From an uncultured Lachnobacterium sp. (GTDB lineage Bacteria > Bacillota > Clostridia > Lachnospirales > Lachnospiraceae), in assembly GCA_900546625.1 (NCBI GenBank), contig URDU01000008.1:1-64000 (forward strand): a stretch of 64,000 nt of DNA. The letters are read 5' to 3'. Shown in pieces: positions 27,911 to 37,429 of the stretch. A model generated the notes under the pieces. That model saw nothing but the letters and a program-made list of their open reading frames with translations, did no database searches and was not told where the DNA came from. The number at the start of each line of letters is the position of its first letter. Position 1 is the stretch's first letter. The translations under genes were made by a program, and so were the position numbers.

Positions 27911-29137
27911 TTATATATAGTCAGATACATATGGTATCTCATGGTATAAAATATCATCAAGCTTTGCAACAGCATCATATGTAGTCTGTATTTTGCCCAT
28001 CTGCAAAAGCTTCTCCGCACTCTTGTAGCCCAAAAGCAGTGTGGTAAATGTGCCAATAGACATGCTAATGTGATACTGCGGCTTTTTGTCGGTGAGAGCA
28101 CAGTGCCCTTTCTCAAAATCAATGACGAATGTGCCATTGTTCCACGGCAGAAGCTCATCCTCTATCTCGAAGCTAAAGCAGCCGCTTGGACCATCAGGGT
28201 CACAGTTGTACTGTGAAATAAACTGCGCCACATCGATGATTCTGCCCATGGCGTATGGTCTGATCGTCTCCTTTATATCACTGTCATCGAGCTCAAAAGC
28301 GATAGGCTCGCTGTAATAGTTGTTGCCTCTGACCTCATCTATCATGGAATCATGCGCATGAATGTATTCCCACAGGCCAAGCTGTGCCTCACGGTTTAAG
28401 TAGATGAGCTCCTTGATGTGCATGACATCGGAGCTGATAAGATATACCATATAGCCACACGGTTCATCATCCTCGTTGTAGTAGATGGCGACCATCGTAT
28501 CGTCCTCATCCCAGCGGAAGTACTCCTCCCAAGCCAGATTGTTTCTGTACAGACAGCCGTGCGTCTTTGCGGCAAAGTGAGTATGAAGCTTCTTAAACTG
28601 CTCGTCATCCCACTGCACACGGCGCACATAGCCCGGCTCCTTAAGCTTTGTGGGAATCTGTCTGTCCTTTATCACATATGTCATCTTGTTTGAGATAATC
28701 TCCCAGCCAAGCCCTCTGTAAAGAGGTATGGAGTATGGGTACAAAAGAGCAAACGACTTGTTGCTGTCGCGCATTCTCGTAAGACTCTTTCTCATGAGCT
28801 TTTTCATGAGACCATGACCGGTGTACTCAGGATACGTGCAAACACTTGTGACAAAGCCCACCTCATAGCGCTCACCATATATATTCATATCAAGCGGATA
28901 TACCGCAAACTGCGCCACAAGCTCCTCTTTTTTGTCAATGATATTGAAGCAGCCGAGCACATCAGCTCTCTCAAGCACCGGAAACTTCGACTGCTTGATT
29001 TCGTCATCTTTCCAGCCGGTCTCGGCAAGGTCTGCCTCCGTCACCTGAAACGCATAACGAAGCAGTGCATTGTACTCCTCCGCATCATCCTTTGTCAGTA
29101 CTCTTATCTTAAATTCATCTGATTTAAAAGAATGCAT
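27911..29137 (-). CDS. GNAT acetyltransferase, Eis-like
   Basis: 408 residues. The N-terminal GNAT domain has acetyl-CoA loop VCTYPEYTGHGLMKKLMR (about 96-113). A second GNAT-like segment and a sterol-carrier-like C-terminal domain (about 290-408; FEIEDELLPWNNGTFVIDFE) match the three-domain Eis layout. Eis-type enzymes acetylate amines including aminoglycosides; the natural substrate here is unknown. The first 14 bases overlap the 3' end of the GGDEF gene, so the two are translationally coupled. Confidence 0.88.
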   Translation of the reverse strand: MHSFKSDEFKIRVLTKDDAEEYNALLRYAFQVTEADLAETGWKDDEIKQSKFPVLERADVLGCFNIIDKKEELVAQFAVYPLDMNIYGERYEVGFVTSVCTYPEYTGHGLMKKLMRKSLTRMRDSNKSFALLYPYSIPLYRGLGWEIISNKMTYVIKDRQIPTKLKEPGYVRRVQWDDEQFKKLHTHFAAKTHGCLYRNNLAWEEYFRWDEDDTMVAIYYNEDDEPCGYMVYLISSDVMHIKELIYLNREAQLGLWEYIHAHDSMIDEVRGNNYYSEPIAFELDDSDIKETIRPYAMGRIIDVAQFISQYNCDPDGPSGCFSFEIEDELLPWNNGTFVIDFEKGHCALTDKKPQYHISMSIGTFTTLLLGYKSAEKLLQMGKIQTTYDAVAKLDDILYHEIPYVSDYI

Positions 29138-32100
29138 AGTGTCCTTTCTCGCCTGTCTTTACTGTATACATCAGATCGTCCGCCTTTTTAATGAGCTCGG
29201 TAATCTGACTCTCACTGGTAACATTTCTCTCATATGAAATACCGATGGAACAGGTGATATTCTTCTCCTCATTAAACTCAACGTCATGGTCGAGATATTT
29301 CTTTATCTGCCTGCTGAAGCCATCCGCCTCTGCAATCCTCGCATAGATATCCTTTGCAATATTCTCAAGCTCGTATCTGGCACATGACTCAATGACTATG
29401 ATGAACTCATCACCGCCATATCTGCTCACAAAGCCTCTGTCCTTAGCCACTTCCTTGAACACAAAGGCCATCTCCTTAAGTATCAGATCTCCCACATCAT
29501 GACCATATGTATCATTATAATGCTTGAAATTGTCCAGGTCAATAAACATAAGCCCCACATCCATGCCACCTGATGTCACACTTATGCGCTTTTCAAGCTT
29601 TTCAATCTCCTGATACATACCTGCTCTGTTATAGATACCGGTAAGCATGTCAGTGACAGCTGCCTGCTTCAGTCTCTTGTTCATCTCATTGGCCTTCTCA
29701 TTAGCCTCAATACGGGCAATGGAATACTCAAGCTCTCTGAATAACAGCTTGAAAATGCTCAGATCATCCTCGTTGAGCATGTATCGCTCGATTGAGCCAT
29801 GCCAGTTGTCCTTCATGCGCACATATGCTATGAGTACACTTGAAAGCGCATCATTCTTGATAAAAGGCACTGCGACAAATGAGCATACATCATCCACGCC
29901 GAAGTACGAGATGACATTTTCATACTCGTAGAAGCCCTCTGCAATCTTTGATGTGGCAATGCCCTCCGGATAGTCTATCATGATATCACATATACCCTTT
30001 ATAACCTCATCTGTCATATCACAGCCCGTATCATTATAAAGCACCTGCGGCTCCTTCGCGTGCAGATCTATGATCAGCGCACAGTCAAGACTGAAATGAT
30101 TGATGAAATTGCTCATGGCATTTTCAATCATGGTGTCCTTCTTCTGGTCATTGACATCGATAATGGTCTGCCATATGGAAATAAACTCCATCTGACGCTT
30201 TGAGCCCTGATAATCCTTTTCGAGTCCATGCTGCTTTACAAGCATATTAATCTGCCGCTCATTGATATGGCCATCACTCAGTGACTCCAGGTTGATATTT
30301 TTTAACATGTCAAGCGGAGCTGCCTCTGCTATTTCATGCATCCTTTTATTGTGTGCCTCTAAAAGTATTCTCTCATGCTCTATAAGCTCATTTTTGCCGA
30401 GCAGCTCAAACAGCTTCATCCTGCTTTCCCTGTATATCGAATATGCAAAAAATTCGTTTCCCTCCGCATTAACGAGATATCTCTCCGCATCCTCAAAACG
30501 TAAAAAGGCTTCTTCCTTTTCACCATCGTGCCACAAGAGCATGGCTGATGCAAAGGAGTAAAGGAACATCTCATCATCGCATCTGGAATAGTCATGGACT
30601 GCCTCAGTTCTTGTGGTGTCAATTACTCTGTAGATGACATAATTAAGAAACTGCTTGCAGCTGAGCAGATAGCGCTCACAGCTGAATCTGTCACCAGAAA
30701 ATATAGATGCAAGCGCAAGAAGCGCATATACCTTACTCGTGTTGCACACTCTTAAGCTGTTTAGATGAAGCTTTATAATAGTCTTCATTGCAACTAAAAG
30801 TGCATGGACCGCCTCCTTATAATTGCCCTGCATGATATAGTTAAGAGACTTGTTATAATACACCTCAGCTATATCCTCCGGCATCTTCAGGTAATATAAC
30901 ATATTGATTGCAGCATTGTAATAATTGTCAACCAGCTCATTTTTACCCATGGCACTTAAATTGTAGCCTATGGACGAAAGCACTCTCGCAACATATATAT
31001 TGCCGTGCCCCTTCATGAACTCGTATGTACGGATAACATATAAAAAAGCAATCTCGTTGAGACCGCTTGTGCTGGCAAGCATGATAGTCTTCTGATATGC
31101 ATCATACACAAGCTGCTCATTTCCTATCTCCTTCGCAAGCTCAAGTCCCTTCGTAAAATGCTTTAGTAATGATTCATCATAAAAGGACTGCTTCACCACA
31201 TCCCGGCTATTGTCGTATGCGTAAATATATATATGTGCCAGATGATTCCTGTAGCCGTGCTTTATGAGCTTTTCTATAATTTCATCACTGACAGGTATAT
31301 CCTGTACACAGAAGAATATATTGTACCAGCCTGACATCTTTATCATGACTGACAAAAGCTCAGCCTTAAATATCAGTATGTCATCCTCTGCCAAAACTGC
31401 ATAGTCATAGGCACTCTTTGCACTGTTTCCGGCCTTCTCAAGCTTACCCTGATACATATAGCAGGTGCCCTTCATGAAATAATACAGTGAAAGATAATGC
31501 TCACTGTCATTTTCCGGTATCAGCGCTTTGTATTCATTCGTGAGCTCAATCGCTTTGGACATCTCTCCAAGTAAAACACAGGTCCTGGCATAGACCAAAT
31601 AAAAACGTCTCAGACTCTTTTCATCAATCCATGCATCCTCAAACTTAAGCTTATGCTCTATGATGCGGCAGCCTCTTCTTGCCTGCTCAAAATCCAGAAA
31701 CTCCATAATATTTGATGCTTCCTGGATACTCTGCTCAAAGTTTGTAGTGATATACAGCTCATCATCATTCGTGTTTTTTATGTTATTTTTAAGCGATCCA
31801 GCACTGCCTATATAGTATATGGCACTCCTGTCCTCAAGCGACTCAACTATACGATCCCACACCTCAACAGTACTGTCAGTACCCTTGACTATGGCATTGA
31901 CACCTAACACGATACCGATATTGGCGCATGGATTGTCAATCAGATACTTGATGGTCTCAATTGAGCTCTTAGACGCCATCTGGAATCTGTTTATCACAAT
32001 CATCAAAGGCCTCACCTCAGAAAGCCTCTTGAGCATGTCAGCTATGGCCATCGTCATGCGTCTCTGCTCATATGCAACCTCATTTAACAGCACTGTCTCC

Positions 32101-32444
32101 TCTCTGAAGCACTCACCGGTCTCATAATAGCTGTTTAACACCTGTCTGTGCAGATAGTACACACCGCACTCCTTCTGGAAATCATCAAAGCTTCCGCCTA
32201 TGAAGCGCCTGTGCATATTGCATATGATGTCCAAAAATGGCTCATAAGCTCCGACCAGCGTATTGTAAGAGAACTCACTGTATGCAAAAAAGACGTTATC
32301 CTCATTGCTTTGATAACGTCTTATAACCTCAAGATTTTCAATCGAAAAATCATTGCTATAATTCGCCATTACGATATTTCGAGTCTCTTTTCCTATGCGA
32401 TTGTATATCTGCTCGATTACCCCGCTATAATACTTCTCTATCAT
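29124..32444 (-). CDS. large TPR/GAF diguanylate cyclase (GGDEF) with ATPase-like N-terminus
   Basis: 1106 residues with no membrane segment. Residues 1-240 look like the ATPase module of large signal proteins (LMIVINRFQMASKSSIETIKYL, IGIVLGVNAIVKG), but I see no intact Walker A. Residues about 260-720 are helical TPR-like repeats, 780-930 are GAF-like, and the C-terminal GGDEF domain has an intact active site RYGGDEF (GGDEF at 1010-1014). The usual RxxD inhibitory site just upstream reads KDRG, so product inhibition is probably absent. It should make cyclic-di-GMP in response to an internal signal. Its 3' end overlaps the acetyltransferase start. Confidence 0.88.
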   Translation of the reverse strand: MIEKYYSGVIEQIYNRIGKETRNIVMANYSNDFSIENLEVIRRYQSNEDNVFFAYSEFSYNTLVGAYEPFLDIICNMHRRFIGGSFDDFQKECGVYYLHRQVLNSYYETGECFREETVLLNEVAYEQRRMTMAIADMLKRLSEVRPLMIVINRFQMASKSSIETIKYLIDNPCANIGIVLGVNAIVKGTDSTVEVWDRIVESLEDRSAIYYIGSAGSLKNNIKNTNDDELYITTNFEQSIQEASNIMEFLDFEQARRGCRIIEHKLKFEDAWIDEKSLRRFYLVYARTCVLLGEMSKAIELTNEYKALIPENDSEHYLSLYYFMKGTCYMYQGKLEKAGNSAKSAYDYAVLAEDDILIFKAELLSVMIKMSGWYNIFFCVQDIPVSDEIIEKLIKHGYRNHLAHIYIYAYDNSRDVVKQSFYDESLLKHFTKGLELAKEIGNEQLVYDAYQKTIMLASTSGLNEIAFLYVIRTYEFMKGHGNIYVARVLSSIGYNLSAMGKNELVDNYYNAAINMLYYLKMPEDIAEVYYNKSLNYIMQGNYKEAVHALLVAMKTIIKLHLNSLRVCNTSKVYALLALASIFSGDRFSCERYLLSCKQFLNYVIYRVIDTTRTEAVHDYSRCDDEMFLYSFASAMLLWHDGEKEEAFLRFEDAERYLVNAEGNEFFAYSIYRESRMKLFELLGKNELIEHERILLEAHNKRMHEIAEAAPLDMLKNINLESLSDGHINERQINMLVKQHGLEKDYQGSKRQMEFISIWQTIIDVNDQKKDTMIENAMSNFINHFSLDCALIIDLHAKEPQVLYNDTGCDMTDEVIKGICDIMIDYPEGIATSKIAEGFYEYENVISYFGVDDVCSFVAVPFIKNDALSSVLIAYVRMKDNWHGSIERYMLNEDDLSIFKLLFRELEYSIARIEANEKANEMNKRLKQAAVTDMLTGIYNRAGMYQEIEKLEKRISVTSGGMDVGLMFIDLDNFKHYNDTYGHDVGDLILKEMAFVFKEVAKDRGFVSRYGGDEFIIVIESCARYELENIAKDIYARIAEADGFSRQIKKYLDHDVEFNEEKNITCSIGISYERNVTSESQITELIKKADDLMYTVKTGEKGHYAFF

Positions 32445-32545
32445 CTAATTACCCCATCACGTTCCAAAGCCGACACAGTGTAAATCAATCCTCCTGTAAT
32501 CAAGCTTTTCCGAAATAATTCTAAAACCATAGTAGACCAAAACTC

Positions 32546-32570
32546 CCAAAAAGTCAATCTTTTGACTCAA
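32546..32570 (-). terminator. terminator overlapping the thiN stop codon
   Basis: On the minus strand AGTCAA-AAGA-TTGACT (32553-32568) is followed by TTTTTGGG. The right arm contains the stop codon of the thiamine diphosphokinase gene. It ends the long housekeeping block before the GGDEF gene. Confidence 0.7.
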
Positions 32571-33198
32571 TAATGATAAATTTTCCTCTATGGATATCAA
32601 CCACTGCATGGTCATCGACTATTTCATTGGATATACCAAGCGATGTAAACCTGTCAAAGGAATAATCAGTAACAGGATACTTAAAGCCCTTAAGGCTCAC
32701 CTCATTGTCGTCTGTCAGTGCTATAAGAGATACAAACCGGCCATACTGTGCTGATTTTTCAATGGTTACCGGCTTATCTGCCATCCTTATGCGGTTGTTT
32801 GTATCGATAATGCTGATATCGGTTTTACTTTCCAGGCCTATTCCCAAAAGTGAAATATTTCCAAGCACATGGTCTATTCTGCTGCCTGTTGCTCCAAGCA
32901 CCACTATACTTCGTGCACCCTCGCTTATGGCAAGTCTTATGGCATACTCTGTATCGGTATCATCCTTTACGGGATTGAGCCTGCGTATCTCAGTCTGTCC
33001 CTTTCTCTCAAAATACTCCAATGCATTTGTCTTAGTTGAATCGAAATCACCTACAATTATATCAGGTGTGACACCGTTTTCGTACAGAAAATCCATTCCG
33101 CTGTCAGCCGCAATTATGGCATCTATTCCGTCAGTCTTTATCTCGTTTAAGCCAAATTCCTTATCTATTTTTCCACCACATACAATCAAATACCGCAT
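32554..33198 (-). CDS. thiN: thiamine diphosphokinase
   Basis: 214 residues. ThiN transfers pyrophosphate from ATP to thiamine. Signatures are IIAADSGMDFL near 30, IVGDFDST near 51 (metal-binding Asp pair), NPVKDDTDTEYAI near 77 and GATGSRIDHVLGN near 100. The C-terminal beta domain is complete. ATG at 33198 is preferred to an in-frame GTG three codons earlier, since the purine-rich GAGAGGGTGG overlaps the GTG and is well placed for the ATG. It is the last gene of the prkC-rsgA-rpe-thiN block, its usual Firmicutes location. Confidence 0.94.
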   Translation of the reverse strand: MRYLIVCGGKIDKEFGLNEIKTDGIDAIIAADSGMDFLYENGVTPDIIVGDFDSTKTNALEYFERKGQTEIRRLNPVKDDTDTEYAIRLAISEGARSIVVLGATGSRIDHVLGNISLLGIGLESKTDISIIDTNNRIRMADKPVTIEKSAQYGRFVSLIALTDDNEVSLKGFKYPVTDYSFDRFTSLGISNEIVDDHAVVDIHRGKFIIIESKD

Positions 33199-33274
33199 TT
33201 TATCCACCCTCTCCTTAATAACATATCCACATTTGCTTAAGCCCCGGAAGCATTTCCGTTTTAACCTGCATCTG

Positions 33275-33925
33275 TTACATCATGATATTCAGAAAACCCT
33301 TTACATTTTCTTCTATATCTCCGCTAAACACCGCACTTCCCGCAACAATGATATTGGCTCCTGCCGCAAGCAGTGTCTCAACATTCTCCAGATTGACACC
33401 ACCGTCCACCTCTATATCAGCCTTGTTTGCGGTTTTCTCGAGAAGCGCCTTTAAGTCGCGCACCTTGTCTACAGTGTACGGAATAAGCTTTTGTCCTCCG
33501 AAGCCAGGATTTACCGTCATGATAAGCACCATATCCACCTTAGGAAGCACATACTCTATAGCAGAAAGCGGAGTAGCCGGATTTAATGCTACGCCTGCCA
33601 GTATGCCCTTTTCCTTTATTGCCTCGATTGTCCTGTCAAGATGCTTACATGCCTCCGCATGGACTGTGATGATATCAGCGCCTGCTGCCGCAAAATCATC
33701 TATGTATCTGACCGGCTCATCTATCATCAGATGCACATCAAACATGCGCTCCGTGCACTTTCTGATTGTCTTTATGACCGGCAGTCCTATTGATATGCTT
33801 GGGACGAAGCTGCCGTCCATAACATCTATATGCACATACTGTGCTCCGGCCTCGTCAAGCTGCTTAAGCTGCTCTCCAAGTATTGAATAATCCGCTGATA
33901 AAATTGATGGTGATAAACAATTCAT
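33275..33925 (-). CDS. rpe: ribulose-phosphate 3-epimerase
   Basis: 216-residue TIM-barrel enzyme interconverting ribulose 5-phosphate and xylulose 5-phosphate. Seen are SPSILSADYSILGEQ at the start, HIDVMDGSFVPSISIG (metal and catalytic residues), DVHLMIDEP, TVNPGFGGQ and the phosphate site EVDGGVN / AGSAVFSG. AGGAAAA precedes the ATG. It lies 28 bases after rsgA. Confidence 0.96.
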   Translation of the reverse strand: MNCLSPSILSADYSILGEQLKQLDEAGAQYVHIDVMDGSFVPSISIGLPVIKTIRKCTERMFDVHLMIDEPVRYIDDFAAAGADIITVHAEACKHLDRTIEAIKEKGILAGVALNPATPLSAIEYVLPKVDMVLIMTVNPGFGGQKLIPYTVDKVRDLKALLEKTANKADIEVDGGVNLENVETLLAAGANIIVAGSAVFSGDIEENVKGFLNIMM

Positions 33926-33953
33926 GTTTTCCTCCGTTTGATTATGCTTTAAA

Positions 33954-34862
33954 TTAATACTTTTGTCTGTTTTTCAGCTCCTCATACAGAAGCTTATAGT
34001 TATCATACCGCACCTGCGATATTTTCCCATCTGAAAGAGCCTCCTTCACACCGCAGTCCGGCTCGTTTATATGACTGCAGCCCTGAAACCTGCAATACGG
34101 CTCATATTCTACAAACTCCGGATAACAGGTCCATAGATCTTCCTTTTCAAAGCCCGGCACATCCATTGAGCTAAAGCCCGGTGTATCCATGATATATGTG
34201 CCATCCTTTATCGGAATAATCTCAGAATGTCTGGTCGTGTGCTTTCCGCGCTCTATTTTCTCACTTATGTGCCCGGTCTCCATCTGCACATCATCCTGCA
34301 GACAGTTGATGATGGATGACTTGCCAACACCTGAGGGGCCTGCAACCGTGGTCGTCCTTCCCTCTAAAACGTGCTTTATCTCATCTATGCCCTCGCCTGT
34401 TTTCGTGCTGGTAAACATCACTCTGTAGCCTGCCGGCTCGTATATGCTTTTAAGCTCCTGCTGCTTTTTTGGCGTGATTAAGTCCATTTTGTTGAAGCAT
34501 ATTGTGACCGGCACATGCTGGTACTCCATCATACACAAAAACCTATCAAGCAGGTTGAAATTGGGATCCGGCTTTGCGGATGCAAAAATAACCAGGGCCA
34601 TGTCTATATTGGACACAGCCGGCCTGATAAGTTCGTTTTTCCGTGGCAGTATACGCTCGACATTGCCTATGTGCTTTTCCTCGTCGAGGACTGCTATGTC
34701 GACTGTATCGCCTACCAGTGGCTTTATCTTTTGTTTTCTGAAGGTGCCTTTTGCTTTGCACTCGTAGAGGGTGCCGCCTGTGGCAGCTTCGTTTGCTTTG
34801 TTTGCTTCTTCTACGTAGACGTAGTAGAAGCCGGCAATTCCTTTAATAATTTTTCCTGTCAT
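33954..34862 (-). CDS. rsgA: ribosome small subunit-dependent GTPase A
   Basis: 302 residues with the circularly permuted GTPase order: an N-terminal OB fold (about 1-75), then G4 NKMD before G1 GPSGVGKSS and G3 DTPGFSS. A C-terminal zinc site follows, CRFQGCSHINEPDCGV. RsgA acts in late 30S maturation. The gene follows prkC in many Firmicutes; here about 400 bp of repeat DNA separates them, so rsgA may need its own promoter. Confidence 0.96.
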   Translation of the reverse strand: MTGKIIKGIAGFYYVYVEEANKANEAATGGTLYECKAKGTFRKQKIKPLVGDTVDIAVLDEEKHIGNVERILPRKNELIRPAVSNIDMALVIFASAKPDPNFNLLDRFLCMMEYQHVPVTICFNKMDLITPKKQQELKSIYEPAGYRVMFTSTKTGEGIDEIKHVLEGRTTTVAGPSGVGKSSIINCLQDDVQMETGHISEKIERGKHTTRHSEIIPIKDGTYIMDTPGFSSMDVPGFEKEDLWTCYPEFVEYEPYCRFQGCSHINEPDCGVKEALSDGKISQVRYDNYKLLYEELKNRQKY

Positions 34863-34869
34863 GGTTTTC

Positions 34870-35262
34870 CTTGTGTGCTTTTGTATTTGAAGGAGTCACG
34901 CTTTCGGCGGGGTATATGCCGCGCTTTGAGGTTGTGAGGTGGCGATGGCAGGCATATATTCCTCTTAAAAAATATGAAGCCGGCCCCGAGCTCTCCTACG
35001 GACAGTCTATGGTTTGCTCTGCCCTGTTCTCTCCTCGGTAGGCTTATGGCACCCCGGGGCAGTTCATATTTTTTCTTCGGAACACATGCCTGCCCCGCTT
35101 CCCTAGTTCCTCTCCGCGAGTTCAGGTTTTCGCCCGCGGGGTGGCGGAAAACTTGACGTAGCTGCGCTACGGCTCGTTTTCCTTGTGCTGCCCCACGTTA
35201 TGGCAATATCTACCTCTTTTTTGCTATTCCGGTTTATAATAATTATTTAACTTCTCTTATGC
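34870..35262. repeat. structured repeat region between prkC and rsgA
   Basis: No gene is present. An imperfect inverted repeat of about 41 bases has arms at 34947-34987 and 35056-35096, with shared blocks GGCAGGCAT, AAAAAATATGAA and GCCCC. It encloses about 70 bases with CCGAG.../CTCGG pairing. To its right is a compound hairpin GGAAAAC...GTAGC-TGC-GCTAC...GTTTTCC (about 35150-35184), and GTTTTCGCC/GGCGGAAAAC (about 35128-35154) offers an alternative pairing. The layout resembles an imported or mobile structured element rather than a simple terminator. It is not obviously related to the four long-hairpin copies elsewhere in the window. Confidence 0.65.
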
Positions 35263-37413
35263 TTATGGCACGCTATACGTTACCGGATCAAGTGTAACTT
35301 TTGCAGGATTTCCAGCTTCATCTGTTTCCCCTGTCTGAACTGTCCAAGTAACTACAATACTTCCTGTAGCTTCTTTCATTGTTCCTGAAACTGTAAATGA
35401 TGACGTATTTTCATATGAACCCTTATCGTATACAGTTCCACTTTTACCTACAAGCTTATACTCTGCTTTTACTACAGTTCCCTCTCCACTATAACTAATT
35501 CCTTTACTTACGTTAGTCGATATCTCCTGCTTTCCCTTACTGAGTGTCAGTGTGATTGTGGTGCCTGCGGCTACGGTTTCGCCGGATTTGGTCTGGCTGA
35601 TTACGTTGCCGGCGGATACTGTGTCGCTGTACTGTGAGTCGGCGTAGGTGTACTTGAGACCTGCTCCTGCGAGGGCACTTTCTGCCTGTGACTGTGAATA
35701 GCCTACTACGTTTGGCACGGTGATTGGCTTCTGGCCCGGTGAGAGGGTTACTGTTACTGTGCTGCCCTTTGCGGCCTTGTTTTTGGCTGATGGTGACTGT
35801 GCTGTTACTACGTCTGCTGCTACACTGTCATTGTAATCTCCGTACTCGAAGGTGACGCTAAAGCCGGCTGACTCGAGTGTGCTCTTTGCTGAGCTCTTGG
35901 TCTTTCCGATTACACTTGGTACCTTGACCATCTCTGATGTGCTATCACCTTTTCCTGCGATAACTACATTGATCTGTGAGCCACGCTTTACTGTATCTCC
36001 GGCCTTTACATCCTGCTCAAGGATTGTGCCGTCCTTTTCATCTGACTGCTTTGTCTCAAATGCAAATACTGTGAGGTCAAGCTTTAAGCGGTCTACTGCC
36101 TTCTGAGCATCCTCCACTGACATACCTCTGATGTCAATCATCTGACCCTCTGTCTCAGTTTGTGTCTCTGACTCCGATTCCGACTCGGTCTGTGTCTGTG
36201 ACTCGGTCTGCTGTGACTCTGAGTTCTTTTTGCCGCCAAACTTAAACACTCCTGCCACTGAAAGTGCAAGATATATGATAACTATCACTATGATTACGGC
36301 TGTTACTATACCCATGATTGTGATTGCCTTATCCATCTTTGGATTTAAAAGCTTGCCGTCATCATCATCGTCATCGTCGTCTTCTTCGTCATCATCGTCG
36401 TCTAAGAGTGACTCATCATAATCATCATCGTCTTCATCGTCAGCATACTCATCATCATTATCTGCATCGGTATCATCATCGTTTAAGTCCTCTGCGACAC
36501 CTCTGCCCTCTTTTATCTTGTCAAGCTCCTCAGGGCTTATAACCTTGGTCTTGCCACCGTCAACGAGTGGTGCTATTGTAACGAAATCCTCATCAGGATG
36601 CGCAAGCGAGCGTCTTATGTCTGTGAGAAGCTCCTCAATAGTCTGGTATCTGCGATCCGGTGTCTTTTGTGTACACTTTAAGATGATTTTCTCAAAGCTG
36701 ATCGGCAGATCCGGTGCGTAGATGCTTGGCTTTGCAATCTCCTCCTGCAAGTGCTGCAGTGCAACTGCCACTGTGGTATCACCGTCAAACGGCACACGAC
36801 CTGTAACCATCTCAAACATCACGATTCCCAGTGAGTAAATATCACTTCTGCCATCAACGAAGCCGTTTCTTGCCTGCTCCGGAGATGCATAGTGTACTGA
36901 GCCCATCACATCTGAGCTTATTGTATTTGAAGATGTAGCCTTTGCAATTCCAAAGTCTGTCACCTTTACCTTGCCATCTGTAGAAATAATGATATTCTGC
37001 GGCTTGATATCACGGTGGATGATATTTTTATTGTGAGCGGCCTCTATGCCCCTTGCCACCTGGATTGCAATACTTGCAGACTCCTTGAATGACAGCTGGC
37101 CCTTTTTCTCGATATAAGTCTTAAGTGTGATGCCCTCGACATACTCCATGACAATGTAGTACAGACCATTCTCGCTGCCTACATCATAGATATTTACGAT
37201 ATTCGGATGCTCAAGTCCTGCTGCTGACTGTGCCTCAGCACGGAACTTGGTCACAAATGAACTATCCTCCGAAAACTCCTGCTTTAAAACCTTTATAGCT
37301 ACGAAACGGCTTAGTATATGGTCTTTTGCCTTGTATACATCGGACATACCGCCTGCGCCAACCTTGCTTAGGATCTCGTATCGATCCGATAAAAAACTTC
37401 CTATCTCTAACAT
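35263..37413 (-). CDS. prkC: PASTA-domain Ser/Thr protein kinase
   Basis: 716 residues. The kinase domain (about 8-270) has GAGGMSDVY, the VAIKVLK lysine, HRDIKPQNII, DFGIAKA and SPEQ. A very acidic juxtamembrane stretch of about 60 residues (runs of Asp from about 310) precedes a transmembrane helix near 370. Outside are three PASTA repeats (about 430-625) and a C-terminal beta domain ending near VTLDPVTYSVP. PASTA kinases sense muropeptide or lipid II and control wall synthesis and spore exit. The phosphatase gene lies directly upstream. The long Asp tract, encoded by a GAT/GAC-rich run at about 36350-36480, is unusually extreme. Confidence 0.96.
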   Translation of the reverse strand: MLEIGSFLSDRYEILSKVGAGGMSDVYKAKDHILSRFVAIKVLKQEFSEDSSFVTKFRAEAQSAAGLEHPNIVNIYDVGSENGLYYIVMEYVEGITLKTYIEKKGQLSFKESASIAIQVARGIEAAHNKNIIHRDIKPQNIIISTDGKVKVTDFGIAKATSSNTISSDVMGSVHYASPEQARNGFVDGRSDIYSLGIVMFEMVTGRVPFDGDTTVAVALQHLQEEIAKPSIYAPDLPISFEKIILKCTQKTPDRRYQTIEELLTDIRRSLAHPDEDFVTIAPLVDGGKTKVISPEELDKIKEGRGVAEDLNDDDTDADNDDEYADDEDDDDYDESLLDDDDDEEDDDDDDDDGKLLNPKMDKAITIMGIVTAVIIVIVIIYLALSVAGVFKFGGKKNSESQQTESQTQTESESESETQTETEGQMIDIRGMSVEDAQKAVDRLKLDLTVFAFETKQSDEKDGTILEQDVKAGDTVKRGSQINVVIAGKGDSTSEMVKVPSVIGKTKSSAKSTLESAGFSVTFEYGDYNDSVAADVVTAQSPSAKNKAAKGSTVTVTLSPGQKPITVPNVVGYSQSQAESALAGAGLKYTYADSQYSDTVSAGNVISQTKSGETVAAGTTITLTLSKGKQEISTNVSKGISYSGEGTVVKAEYKLVGKSGTVYDKGSYENTSSFTVSGTMKEATGSIVVTWTVQTGETDEAGNPAKVTLDPVTYSVP

Positions 37414-37429
37414 CTGTTATTACCTCGTC

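Noticed and set aside
32445..32553. Short TTG-initiated frame overlapping the start of the GGDEF gene
   Set aside because: The AGGAGG is only one base from the TTG, too close for initiation, and the 15-codon product has no features.
36350..36480. TCATCATCG-type microsatellite as a non-coding repeat
   Set aside because: It is the coding sequence of the acidic linker of the PASTA kinase.
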